Source: an uncultured Flavobacteriales bacterium
GTDB taxonomy: Bacteria > Bacteroidota > Bacteroidia > Flavobacteriales_E > Vicingaceae
Assembly: GCA_937901255.1 (NCBI GenBank)
Contig: CALCHN010000027.1
Coordinates: 1 to 64,000 of the forward strand
Length of the DNA stretch: 64,000 nt
Reading direction: 5' to 3'
Shown: positions 7,641 through 14,615 of the stretch, piece after piece
How the letters are laid out: every line of letters begins with the position of its first letter
Numbering within the stretch: the first letter of the stretch is position 1
Position numbers and translations under genes: made by a program
The notes under the pieces: model-generated
What the model was told of the DNA's origin: nothing
The model's input: the letters and a program-made list of their open reading frames with translations, nothing else
The model's database searches: none

Positions 7641-8396
7641 TTGAAATTGAATAAAATAACTATCATATTGCTTACAATATTGACTGCCTGTGGGCAAAAC
7701 CACTCCTCTGAATCACAGGCTGACGAAAAAAATGAAGTCTTAATTGAAAGCAATAAAGAGATTAAGGAAACTGTTTTTCAGCTAATTGATTCAGATATAA
7801 ACTTACCAGAAGTTAAAGGAACTATTGTTGATCAAAAATCTTGGGTTGACAAAATTGGAACTTGGCATTGTGTGCTGACGGAATTGATTGATGTTCCAAA
7901 CGAATTTGCAGAATTCAGACTTTATAAATTTACAGAAGACCATCAAGGAAGACTCATAGAACAGCAGGTATATATTGACAGTACTAGTTGTGGAGAAGCT
8001 GATATAGTAGCAGAAAGTGATACTAAAAAGCTGATTATAACAGATATTGATAGTAATAACAAAGCAGAGGTAACTTTTGCATATACACTGAGTTGCACTT
8101 ATGATGTCTCTCCTCAACGTAGAATTCTGATTGTGAATATTGACAGCAGCAACCATAAATTAATTGGCTATACTTTAGATTATGGTCCAGTAATCCCTGA
8201 TACCAATGACTTAAACCTTAATAACTACGAGAAAGACGAAGACGGCTATTGGTATCCTCCAATTACCGCAGGACGATATGAAAGTGAAGATGACTTTAGC
8301 CAATTGTCTGAAGATTTTCTTACACACGCAAAGAACACTTGGCTTAACATTTTGAAAGTGGAATATGATGTCAAACAGAAAGAAATGAATAAATAA
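7641..8396 (+). CDS. unknown lipoprotein in a cassette-like element
   Basis: A 251-residue predicted lipoprotein: a hydrophobic signal ending in Leu-Thr-Ala-Cys-Gly near residue 17, then an acidic soluble domain. The start must be the TTG at 7641, because an in-frame TAA lies at 7635-7637 and the signal peptide begins directly at the TTG; no ATG lies near the N-terminus. I recognise no family. The gene fills a segment that begins with GTTGGGCACC (7623-7632) and ends with an attC-like site whose left end is GGTGTCCAAC (8401-8410). This is the layout of an integron gene cassette. Confidence 0.7.
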   Translation: MKLNKITIILLTILTACGQNHSSESQADEKNEVLIESNKEIKETVFQLIDSDINLPEVKGTIVDQKSWVDKIGTWHCVLTELIDVPNEFAEFRLYKFTEDHQGRLIEQQVYIDSTSCGEADIVAESDTKKLIITDIDSNNKAEVTFAYTLSCTYDVSPQRRILIVNIDSSNHKLIGYTLDYGPVIPDTNDLNLNNYEKDEDGYWYPPITAGRYESEDDFSQLSEDFLTHAKNTWLNILKVEYDVKQKEMNK

Positions 8397-8400
8397 AAAC

Positions 8401-8477
8401 GGTGTCCAACAATGGCTAAAAATTATAGACCAAACCAACCTAACCGTTGCACGACATTTTAGCCAGAACGTTGGCAT
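8401..8477 (+). other. attC-like recombination site (integron cassette end)
   Basis: R''-like GTCCAAC (8404-8410, matches RYYYAAC) is followed by TGGCTAAAA (8413-8421). A 35-nt centre separates this from its perfect complement TTTTAGCCA (8457-8465), and R'-like GTTGGCA lies at 8470-8476. The left end GGTGTCCAAC is complementary at 9 of 10 positions to GTTGGGCACC at 7623-7632, the expected joint partner in an excised circular cassette. No integron integrase gene lies in the window. The right core departs from GTTRRRY at one or two positions. Confidence 0.55.
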
Positions 8478-8490
8478 TAATTAAAAACAA

Positions 8491-8904
8491 ATGAGATTTA
8501 TTAAACTAGCTATATTGTTATTACTCTCAGTTTCTTTTTTAGAGAGCAATTGTCAATCATTTGATGGAATTTGGTACGACTCGCAAGAACGAGAGCATTT
8601 TATTGTTGATGTTGACAATGGTTGCATAACCTTTTATAGTTTCTACGATCAAGAAGATTGTAAACGAATTAAATATAAGCTTAAAGGAAATCAGCTTAAA
8701 ATTATTCATTATTCAAATGAGATATTACCAGGAATATGGCAGAAGGAAAAAAGCATTTTCAAACTCAAATTTTTAAGCTCGTACAAAATTGAACTGAAAT
8801 TACTTAAATCAAAAGATGGAGCATTAATGGAGGTGATTGGGATTTTGGAAAGACAAACTAAAATATTTAATAGAAAATACTCCAGTTCGAGCGAAGCTAT
8901 GTGA
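8491..8904 (+). CDS. unknown secreted protein, 3' end formed by repeat DNA
   Basis: A 137-residue protein with a signal peptide (about 1-22, ending NCQ) followed by a beta-rich domain that opens FDGIWYDSQ, as in small secreted lipocalin-like proteins. I cannot assign a family. The last residues (SSSSEAM) are encoded by the first of three copies of a 60-nt repeat, so the original C-terminus may have been lost. It begins 14 nt after the attC-like site. Confidence 0.6.
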   Translation: MRFIKLAILLLLSVSFLESNCQSFDGIWYDSQEREHFIVDVDNGCITFYSFYDQEDCKRIKYKLKGNQLKIIHYSNEILPGIWQKEKSIFKLKFLSSYKIELKLLKSKDGALMEVIGILERQTKIFNRKYSSSSEAM

Positions 8905-8945
8905 TTGCAAAAGTGATAGGCTATTTAGGTCGAGTAAATATAATA
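8881..8945 (+). repeat. about 60-nt repeat unit, copy a
   Basis: Starts AGTTCGAGCGAAGC and ends TTAGGTCGAGTAAATATAA. It aligns along its length with copy b (8949-9012) and copy c (9595-9657). It overlaps the end of the gene at 8491-8904. Confidence 0.7.
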
Positions 8946-8948
8946 TTA

Positions 8949-9012
8949 CCCCTAAGTACGAGCTAAGCTCTACGGAAGCAAAGTGGGAAGCTGCTTAGGT
9001 CAAGTAAATAAA
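8949..9012 (+). repeat. about 60-nt repeat unit, copy b
   Basis: Starts CCCTAAGTACGAGCTAAGCT and ends CTTAGGTCAAGTAAATAAAA. The ends CCTAAG and CTTAGG form an inverted repeat. It is followed by a -7-like box TATTTTTG at 9028-9035. Confidence 0.75.
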
Positions 9013-9125
9013 ACACCTTAAAAATACTATTTTTGTAGCAATGATAAATACATCACTAAGCCCCTTAGTAAATTGCCAATGCTTCAGCTCAACGATTAAA
9101 GGGATAAGGAGTAAACATTAACAAA

Positions 9126-9581
9126 ATGAATAATCTAAAAGAACTCATATCTTTAAATAAAGAAAATAAGTCAGTTCTTGACTTCCTTGACATCAATACC
9201 GAAAATGAGATCAAACTGTATGGAAAACCTAGTGGAAAATATTTTTACCACGAAGGATTAAATGACCTTTGGGACAAATATGGAAAAGATATTCCTGACG
9301 TAAATAAACAAGCAATAAACGACAACGGAATACTTGTAAACCTTGATAACGGTGAAATTTTTGCCTTCATATTCGGACGTTACAATTTTGCCATTAAAGC
9401 CGACTTTGACAAACTACAAGCACCAAACTCTGATGAGTTAAGATATATGAAATACATGAATGGTATTGGTGAAGATATTCGTTCTTTAGGCTCAAAATGG
9501 GTGCTAGGTATAAAATTCCTTGACTTAAAAGATAAAATATATACTGACTCCTATAAAAAATACGGTTGCCAAAAGGGCTAA
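9126..9581 (+). CDS. unknown cytoplasmic protein
   Basis: A 151-residue soluble protein with no signal peptide or membrane segment and no family I can name. It has a charged helical N-terminus, then a mixed alpha/beta part with NLDNGEIFAFIFGRYNF. The gene lies between repeat copies b and c, which form diverged direct repeats on either side. A -7-like box TATTTTTG at 9028-9035 and a 26-codon open frame at 9041-9121 precede it. That small frame could be a leader peptide, or a remnant carried with the repeat. A good ribosome site (AAGGAGT at 9106-9112) lies before the ATG. Confidence 0.65.
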   Translation: MNNLKELISLNKENKSVLDFLDINTENEIKLYGKPSGKYFYHEGLNDLWDKYGKDIPDVNKQAINDNGILVNLDNGEIFAFIFGRYNFAIKADFDKLQAPNSDELRYMKYMNGIGEDIRSLGSKWVLGIKFLDLKDKIYTDSYKKYGCQKG

Positions 9582-9594
9582 AGAAAATAGTAGC

Positions 9595-9657
9595 ACCCAA
9601 TACATACCAAGCTCTGTAAGGACAAAGTGGTAAGTTGTTTGGGTTCAGTAAATATAA
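9595..9657 (+). repeat. about 60-nt repeat unit, copy c
   Basis: Reads from ACCCAATACATACCAAGCTC to TTGGGTTCAGTAAATATAAA. It aligns with copy b, including the shared piece ACAAAGTGG/GCAAAGTGG. It lies directly upstream of tatD. Confidence 0.7.
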
Positions 9658-9676
9658 AATAACTTATTAAAAGCCT

Positions 9677-9684
9677 TATTTTTG
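9677..9684 (+). promoter_or_regulatory. -7 box immediately before tatD
   Basis: TATTTTTG matches TAnnTTTG and ends 5 nt before the ATG at 9689. Transcription would begin at or next to the start codon, giving a leaderless mRNA. No TTG is seen at the right distance upstream. Confidence 0.35.
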
Positions 9685-9688
9685 CAGT

Positions 9689-10459
9689 ATGATTTTAACC
9701 GATACACACACCCATTTATATTCCGAGCAATTTAAAGAAGATATTGATGAAGTGGTGCAAAAAGCCATTAAGTTGGGAATTTCCCGATTTTTTTTACCCA
9801 ACATTGATAGCAGCTATACCAATACTTTGTTGGCTTTAGCAAAAAAATATCCCGACAATATGTTTCCCATGATGGGCTTACACCCTTGTTCGGTAAAAGC
9901 CGATTACCAACAAGAATTAGAGCAGGTAGAAAAAATGTTGTCTGAACATCAAGTTGTTGCCATTGGCGAAATTGGTATTGATTTATATTGGGACAAAACT
10001 TTTTTTAAAGAACAACAAACCGCTTTTCGACATCAAATTCGCTTGGCGAAAGCTAATAACTTGCCTTTTGTAATCCACTGTAGAGATGCCTTTGATGAAA
10101 TTTTTGAAATTCTAGACGAAGAAAATGATGAAAACATGCGTGGCATTTTCCATTGTTTTACAGGAAATCTAGAGCAAGCACAAAAAATTATCAACTATGG
10201 AGGCTTTAAATTAGGGATTGGCGGAGTAGTTACCTTTAAAAATGCAGGGTTAGATAAAGTGGTTGAACAAATAAATCTAGAACATTTGGTGTTAGAAACT
10301 GATGCTCCTTATTTAGCTCCAGTTCCTTACCGAGGGAAACGTAACGAAAGTGCTTACATTATTGAAATTGCTACTAAAGTGGCTAATTTAAAACAAGTTA
10401 GCTTAGAAGAAGTAGCTAAAATAACTACTGCCAATTCAAAAACTGTTTTTGGAGTATAA
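9689..10459 (+). CDS. tatD: TatD family metal-dependent hydrolase/DNase
   Basis: A 256-residue TIM-barrel hydrolase of the TatD/YcfH family, which has 3'-5' exonuclease activity on DNA and D-aminoacyl or RNA-processing roles in some members. All metal ligands are visible: DTHTHL with H7 and H9, the Glu of GEIGIDLYWD near residue 94, His in FVIHCRDA and in IFHCF, and the Asp of LETDAPYLAP. The ATG follows the -7 box almost directly. The next operon, sdhCAB, has its own promoter. Confidence 0.93.
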   Translation: MILTDTHTHLYSEQFKEDIDEVVQKAIKLGISRFFLPNIDSSYTNTLLALAKKYPDNMFPMMGLHPCSVKADYQQELEQVEKMLSEHQVVAIGEIGIDLYWDKTFFKEQQTAFRHQIRLAKANNLPFVIHCRDAFDEIFEILDEENDENMRGIFHCFTGNLEQAQKIINYGGFKLGIGGVVTFKNAGLDKVVEQINLEHLVLETDAPYLAPVPYRGKRNESAYIIEIATKVANLKQVSLEEVAKITTANSKTVFGV

Positions 10460-10501
10460 TTCTAAGGGCAATTTTATTTGATTTTTTTACCCTTATAAAA
10501 T

Positions 10502-10530
10502 TTGATTTTTGCAGAATAGTCCTACATTTG
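10502..10530 (+). promoter_or_regulatory. promoter of the sdhCAB operon
   Basis: TTG at 10502-10504, an 18-nt spacer and TACATTTG at 10523-10530 are a full match to the Bacteroidota consensus. The predicted start near 10537 gives a leader of about 20 nt before sdhC at 10557. Confidence 0.7.
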
Positions 10531-10556
10531 TCGAAAAATTATAAATCGTTCATACC

Positions 10557-11240
10557 ATGAGTAAAGGATTCTCAACATCTTCAGTAGGAAGAAAAATTTT
10601 AATGGCCTTATCGGGTTTTTTCTTATTGTTTTTTCTTCTACAACATTTTGTAATCAACTTTTTATCAGTGCTTAGCCCTGATGCTTTTAATGAGACATCT
10701 CATTTTATGGGTACCAACCCACTTATTCAATATTTCCTTCAACCGGTACTTCTTTTTGGAGTTTTATTTCATTTAGGAATGGGAATAAGACTTGAATTAA
10801 AAAATAAAAATGCAAGACCTGTAAAATATGCTATGAACAAACCAGCTGAAAATACCAACTGGATGAGCAGAAATATGATTATTACAGGAATAATGATAAT
10901 GTTGTTTTTAGGCTTACATTTTTATGATTTTTGGTTTCCTGAAATCAACACTAAATTTATACAAGGCGATTGGAGCGGAATGCACAATGGCGAATTTAGA
11001 TACTTCCATGAATTACAAGATAAATTTGTAAATCCAGTTAGAGTTGGAATTTATGTGTTAGCCTTTGTTTTCCTTTCGTTACACTTATTGCATGGCTTTC
11101 AATCAGCATTTCAATCAGTGGGTTTTAACCACAGAAAATATACGCCTATCATTAAAAAATTAGGAAATCTTTATGCCATCATTATCCCATTAGGATTTAT
11201 ATTTATTGCAATTTTTCATTTTATCAATCACTCGCATTAA
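10557..11240 (+). CDS. sdhC: succinate dehydrogenase cytochrome b subunit
   Basis: The membrane anchor of complex II, single-subunit b558 type with two b hemes, as in Bacteroidota. The 227-residue protein has about five hydrophobic helices. Candidate heme His residues lie in LLQHFVIN, LFHLGMG, LGLHFYDF, SLHLLHGFQSAF and AIFHFINHSH. It starts MSKGFSTSSVGRKILMALSG, typical of this family. It is the first gene of sdhCAB, with sdhA 12 nt downstream. Confidence 0.94.
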   Translation: MSKGFSTSSVGRKILMALSGFFLLFFLLQHFVINFLSVLSPDAFNETSHFMGTNPLIQYFLQPVLLFGVLFHLGMGIRLELKNKNARPVKYAMNKPAENTNWMSRNMIITGIMIMLFLGLHFYDFWFPEINTKFIQGDWSGMHNGEFRYFHELQDKFVNPVRVGIYVLAFVFLSLHLLHGFQSAFQSVGFNHRKYTPIIKKLGNLYAIIIPLGFIFIAIFHFINHSH

Positions 11241-11252
11241 TCTATTTTAAGT

Positions 11253-13268
11253 ATGTCAAAATTAGATGCTAAAATACCTGAAGGTCCATTAAAAGATAAA
11301 TGGACAAATTATAAAAACCACATTGATTTAGTTAATCCTGCTAACAAAAGAAATATAGATATTATTGTTGTTGGAACAGGGTTAGCAGGAGGTTCTGCTG
11401 CTGCATCCTTAGCAGAAATGGGCTATAATGTAAAAGCATTTTGCTATCAAGATTCGCCAAGAAGAGCTCACTCTATTGCTGCTCAAGGTGGAATTAATGC
11501 TGCCAAAAATTACCAAAATGATGGTGATTCTACTTACCGATTATTTTACGATACAGTTAAAGGTGGCGATTACAGAGCTAGAGAAGCAAATGTTTATCGT
11601 TTAGCTGAAGTTTCTGCCAATATTATTGATCAGTGTGTGGCTCAAGGAGTTCCTTTTGCAAGAGAATATGGCGGATTATTAGATAACCGTTCTTTTGGTG
11701 GTGTATTGGTTTCCCGTACTTTTTATGCTAAAGGACAAACCGGACAACAATTATTGTTGGGAGCTTATTCGGCTATGAACCGCCAAATTGGTAAAGGAAA
11801 AATTAAAATGTATAACCGTCATGAAATGCTAGATTTAGTGCTGGTTGACGGAAAAGCAAGAGGAATTATTGCCAGAAACTTAGTTACTGGAGAAGTAGAA
11901 AGACATTCGGCACATGCAGTAGTTATCGCAAGTGGTGGTTACGGAAACGTATTCTTTTTATCTACCAACGCAATGGGCTCTAATGTTAGTGCCGCATGGA
12001 AAGTGCATAAAAAAGGAGCTTTCTTTGCTAATCCATGTTATACTCAAATTCACCCAACATGTATTCCACGTTCGGGAGAATACCAATCTAAACTTACATT
12101 GATGTCTGAGTCATTGAGAAATGATGGTAGAATATGGGTGCCAAAGAAAATGGAGGACGTTAAAGCCATTAGAGAGAAAAAATTAAAACCTACTCAGATA
12201 AAAGAAGAGGACAGAGATTATTACTTGGAAAGAAGATATCCTGCTTATGGAAACTTAGTTCCTAGAGATGTTGCTTCTAGAGCTGCAAAAGAAAGATGTG
12301 ATGCCGGTTATGGCGTTAATGCAACTGGTGAGGCTGTTTATTTAGATTTTTCAACTGCTATTCAGCGTTATGGCAGAGAAAAAGCCAATATGTTAGGACT
12401 TGAAAATCCAACTGCAGAAAAAATCACGCAATTAGGAGAAGAAGTCGTAGAAGCTAAATATGGTAACTTATTCCAAATGTATGAGAAAATTGTAGATGAA
12501 AATCCATACAAAACACCTATGATGATTTACCCAGCGGTACATTATACCATGGGAGGAATTTGGGTGGATTATAACTTAATGACTACCATTCCGGGTTGTT
12601 ATGCTGCCGGAGAAGCTAATTTCTCTGACCATGGAGCTAACCGATTAGGAGCTTCTGCATTAATGCAAGGATTAGCCGATGGTTATTTTGTATTGCCATA
12701 TACTATTGGAGATTATCTTTCTAACGAAATTAGAACAGGAAAAATACCTACCAATTTACCTGAATTTGAAGCTGCTGAAAAAGAAGTTACAGAAAGATTA
12801 GAGAAGCTTATCAACAATAAAGGAACTAAGTCGGTAGATTATTTCCATAAGAAATTAGGTAAAATAATGTGGGATTATGTAGGGATGGCAAGAAATGAAG
12901 CCGGACTTAAAAAAGCGATGGACGAAATTGCTCAGATTAGAGAAGAATTTTGGAAAGATGTTTTTGTTCCTGGCGGGATAAATGAACTTAACCCTGAATT
13001 AGAAAAAGCGGGTAGAGTTGCCGATTTCCTTGAATTAGGAGAATTGTTTGCTGTTGATGCTTTACACAGAAATGAATCGTGTGGAGGACATTTTAGAGAA
13101 GAATCTGTTGAAATGGACGGTGAGCAAGAAGGTGAAGCTAAAAGAGATGATGTTAACTTTAAATATGTTGCTGCTTGGGAATATACAGGAAATCCAAGAG
13201 AAGCTGTGCTTCATAAAGAAGAGTTGACTTTTAATGATATAGAATTAAAACAAAGAAGCTATAAGTAG
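11253..13268 (+). CDS. sdhA: succinate dehydrogenase/fumarate reductase flavoprotein subunit
   Basis: Oxidises succinate to fumarate using covalent FAD. The 671-residue length fits the Bacteroidota/epsilon type. The dinucleotide fold VVGTGLAGGSAAASLAEMG lies near residue 30. The flavinylation motif with its His is RRAHSIAAQGGINAA, and the active site includes QIHPTCIP. The FAD-contact loop is GANRLGASALMQGLADGYF. The normal next gene would be sdhB, but here a four-helix-bundle gene separates the two. Confidence 0.96.
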   Translation: MSKLDAKIPEGPLKDKWTNYKNHIDLVNPANKRNIDIIVVGTGLAGGSAAASLAEMGYNVKAFCYQDSPRRAHSIAAQGGINAAKNYQNDGDSTYRLFYDTVKGGDYRAREANVYRLAEVSANIIDQCVAQGVPFAREYGGLLDNRSFGGVLVSRTFYAKGQTGQQLLLGAYSAMNRQIGKGKIKMYNRHEMLDLVLVDGKARGIIARNLVTGEVERHSAHAVVIASGGYGNVFFLSTNAMGSNVSAAWKVHKKGAFFANPCYTQIHPTCIPRSGEYQSKLTLMSESLRNDGRIWVPKKMEDVKAIREKKLKPTQIKEEDRDYYLERRYPAYGNLVPRDVASRAAKERCDAGYGVNATGEAVYLDFSTAIQRYGREKANMLGLENPTAEKITQLGEEVVEAKYGNLFQMYEKIVDENPYKTPMMIYPAVHYTMGGIWVDYNLMTTIPGCYAAGEANFSDHGANRLGASALMQGLADGYFVLPYTIGDYLSNEIRTGKIPTNLPEFEAAEKEVTERLEKLINNKGTKSVDYFHKKLGKIMWDYVGMARNEAGLKKAMDEIAQIREEFWKDVFVPGGINELNPELEKAGRVADFLELGELFAVDALHRNESCGGHFREESVEMDGEQEGEAKRDDVNFKYVAAWEYTGNPREAVLHKEELTFNDIELKQRSYK

Positions 13269-13286
13269 TTAATGGTTAAACGTTAT

Positions 13287-13301
13287 TTGTTAATCGTTAA
13301 A
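13287..13301 (+). repeat. left arm of inverted repeat around the four-helix-bundle gene
   Basis: TTGTTAATCGTTAAA is the exact complement of the arm at 13734-13748. It lies just past the sdhA stop. A related piece lies at 32679-32721. Confidence 0.75.
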
Positions 13302-13315
13302 TGTTAATTGATTTG

Positions 13316-13696
13316 ATGGGGAATAAAATAAGAAATTTTGAAGATTTAGAATGTTGGAAAGTTGGTACAGAGTTAAGAAGGTTTGTTTCTCAACTTGTTA
13401 AAACTTTCCCAAAAGAAGAGCAGTTCGACTTAACTTCACAAATGAAAAGAGCTTCTAGGTCTGTAACACATAATATTGCTGAAGGATATGGTAGATTTCA
13501 TTACCAAGAGAATATTCAATTTTGCAGACAAGCTAGAGGATCGTTGTACGAACTTATTGATCAATTTATTGTAGCATTTGATGAAAAATACATAACTAAC
13601 GAAGAGCTAATAAAAGGAAAAGAGCAGATTAATAAATCATTAGCATTATTAAATGGATACATTAAATATTTAATAAAAGCTAAAAATGAAAATTAA
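13316..13696 (+). CDS. four-helix-bundle protein (S23 / 23S-IVS family) inserted in the sdh operon
   Basis: A 126-residue all-helical protein of the family encoded by 23S rRNA intervening sequences and related to the Avd protein of diversity-generating retroelements. Family signatures are visible: FEDLECWK, the helix QMKRASRSVTHNIAEGYGR, and QARGSLYELIDQ. I prefer the ATG at 13316 (MGNKIRNFEDLE) over 13301, because the latter overlaps the inverted-repeat arm and family members normally begin a few residues before FEDL. The gene splits sdhA from sdhB. The molecular function is unknown; nucleic-acid binding is suggested for relatives. Confidence 0.85.
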   Translation: MGNKIRNFEDLECWKVGTELRRFVSQLVKTFPKEEQFDLTSQMKRASRSVTHNIAEGYGRFHYQENIQFCRQARGSLYELIDQFIVAFDEKYITNEELIKGKEQINKSLALLNGYIKYLIKAKNEN

Positions 13697-13733
13697 AATA
13701 TAATTATTCGTTGAAAGTTTATCACTAATAACT

Positions 13734-13748
13734 TTTAACGATTAACAA
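13734..13748 (-). repeat. right arm of inverted repeat around the four-helix-bundle gene
   Basis: TTTAACGATTAACAA is the exact complement of the arm at 13287-13301. It lies 16 nt before the sdhB ATG. The two arms enclose about 430 nt that hold only the four-helix-bundle gene. Confidence 0.75.
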
Positions 13749-13764
13749 TTAACAAATACATATC

Positions 13765-14517
13765 ATGGATTTAACACTAAAAATATGGCGTCAGAAAGAC
13801 GCAAAGTCTGAGGGAAAAATGGAAACATATCCTATAAAAGATATCTCAGAACATTCTTCATTTTTAGAAATGTTGGATGTGTTAAACGAAAACTTAGTAA
13901 ACGAAGGTAAAGAGCCTGTTGCATTCGATCACGATTGTAGAGAAGGAATTTGCGGAATGTGTTCTTTATACATTAATGGCGAAGCTCATGGTCCGGATAG
14001 AGGAGTAACAACTTGTCAACTACACATGAGAATGTTTAAAGATGGAGATACTATTTATATTGAGCCTTTCCGTTCTAAAGCTTTCCCAGTAATAAAAGAT
14101 TTAGTGGTAGATAGAGGTTCTTTTGATAGAATTCAACATGCAGGAGGTTTTATTTCTGTAAATACTTCAGGAAATACTCAAGATGCCAATGCACTTCCTA
14201 TTCCTAAACCAGATGCTGATAAAGCTATGGACGCTGCAACTTGTATTGGTTGTGGAGCTTGTGTAGCTTCTTGTAAAAACTCATCGGCTATGTTGTTTGT
14301 TGCTGCAAAAGTTTCTCAGTATTCTTACCTTCCTCAAGGACAAGTAGAAAGAAAAGAGCGTGTGTTAAACATGGTAGAACAAATGGATAAAGAAGGATTT
14401 GGTAACTGTACCAATACCGGAGCTTGCGAAGTAGAATGTCCAAAAGGCATCTCGTTGGAGTTTATTGCTCGTATGAATAGAGAATATTTAGGAGCTTCAA
14501 TCGTTTCTGAAAAGTAA
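13765..14517 (+). CDS. sdhB: succinate dehydrogenase/fumarate reductase iron-sulfur subunit
   Basis: Carries electrons from the flavoprotein to the membrane anchor. The 250-residue protein has the [2Fe-2S] plant-ferredoxin ligands C58, C63, C66 and C84 (CREGICGMC and TTC). The C-terminal ferredoxin domain has CIGCGACVASCKNS and CEVECPKGI, which bind the [4Fe-4S] and [3Fe-4S] clusters. It should be co-transcribed with sdhCA through the inserted gene. A 9-bp hairpin follows its stop codon. Confidence 0.95.
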   Translation: MDLTLKIWRQKDAKSEGKMETYPIKDISEHSSFLEMLDVLNENLVNEGKEPVAFDHDCREGICGMCSLYINGEAHGPDRGVTTCQLHMRMFKDGDTIYIEPFRSKAFPVIKDLVVDRGSFDRIQHAGGFISVNTSGNTQDANALPIPKPDADKAMDAATCIGCGACVASCKNSSAMLFVAAKVSQYSYLPQGQVERKERVLNMVEQMDKEGFGNCTNTGACEVECPKGISLEFIARMNREYLGASIVSEK

Positions 14518-14522
14518 CTATT

Positions 14523-14544
14523 CATAAAGTCTTTTGACTTTATG
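14523..14544 (+). terminator. hairpin at the end of the sdh operon
   Basis: A perfect 9-bp stem CATAAAGTC-TTTT-GACTTTATG begins 6 nt after the sdhB stop. No T-run follows, so it may protect the 3' end of the mRNA rather than terminate transcription. Confidence 0.45.
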
Positions 14545-14615
14545 GAAAGACACTAATTACATAATTTATTAAAGTAGGTAATTTACGGTTATCTGCTTTT
14601 TTATTTTCCAAAACA

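Noticed and set aside
7803..8156. A 117-residue minus-strand frame
   Set aside because: Antisense to the better-supported lipoprotein gene, which has a signal peptide and matches the cassette orientation.
9041..9121. A duplicated 5' end of tatD before the 9126 gene
   Set aside because: The upstream DNA resembles that of tatD, but the 26-codon frame shares only the first two residues with TatD, so homology of the coding part is not supported.
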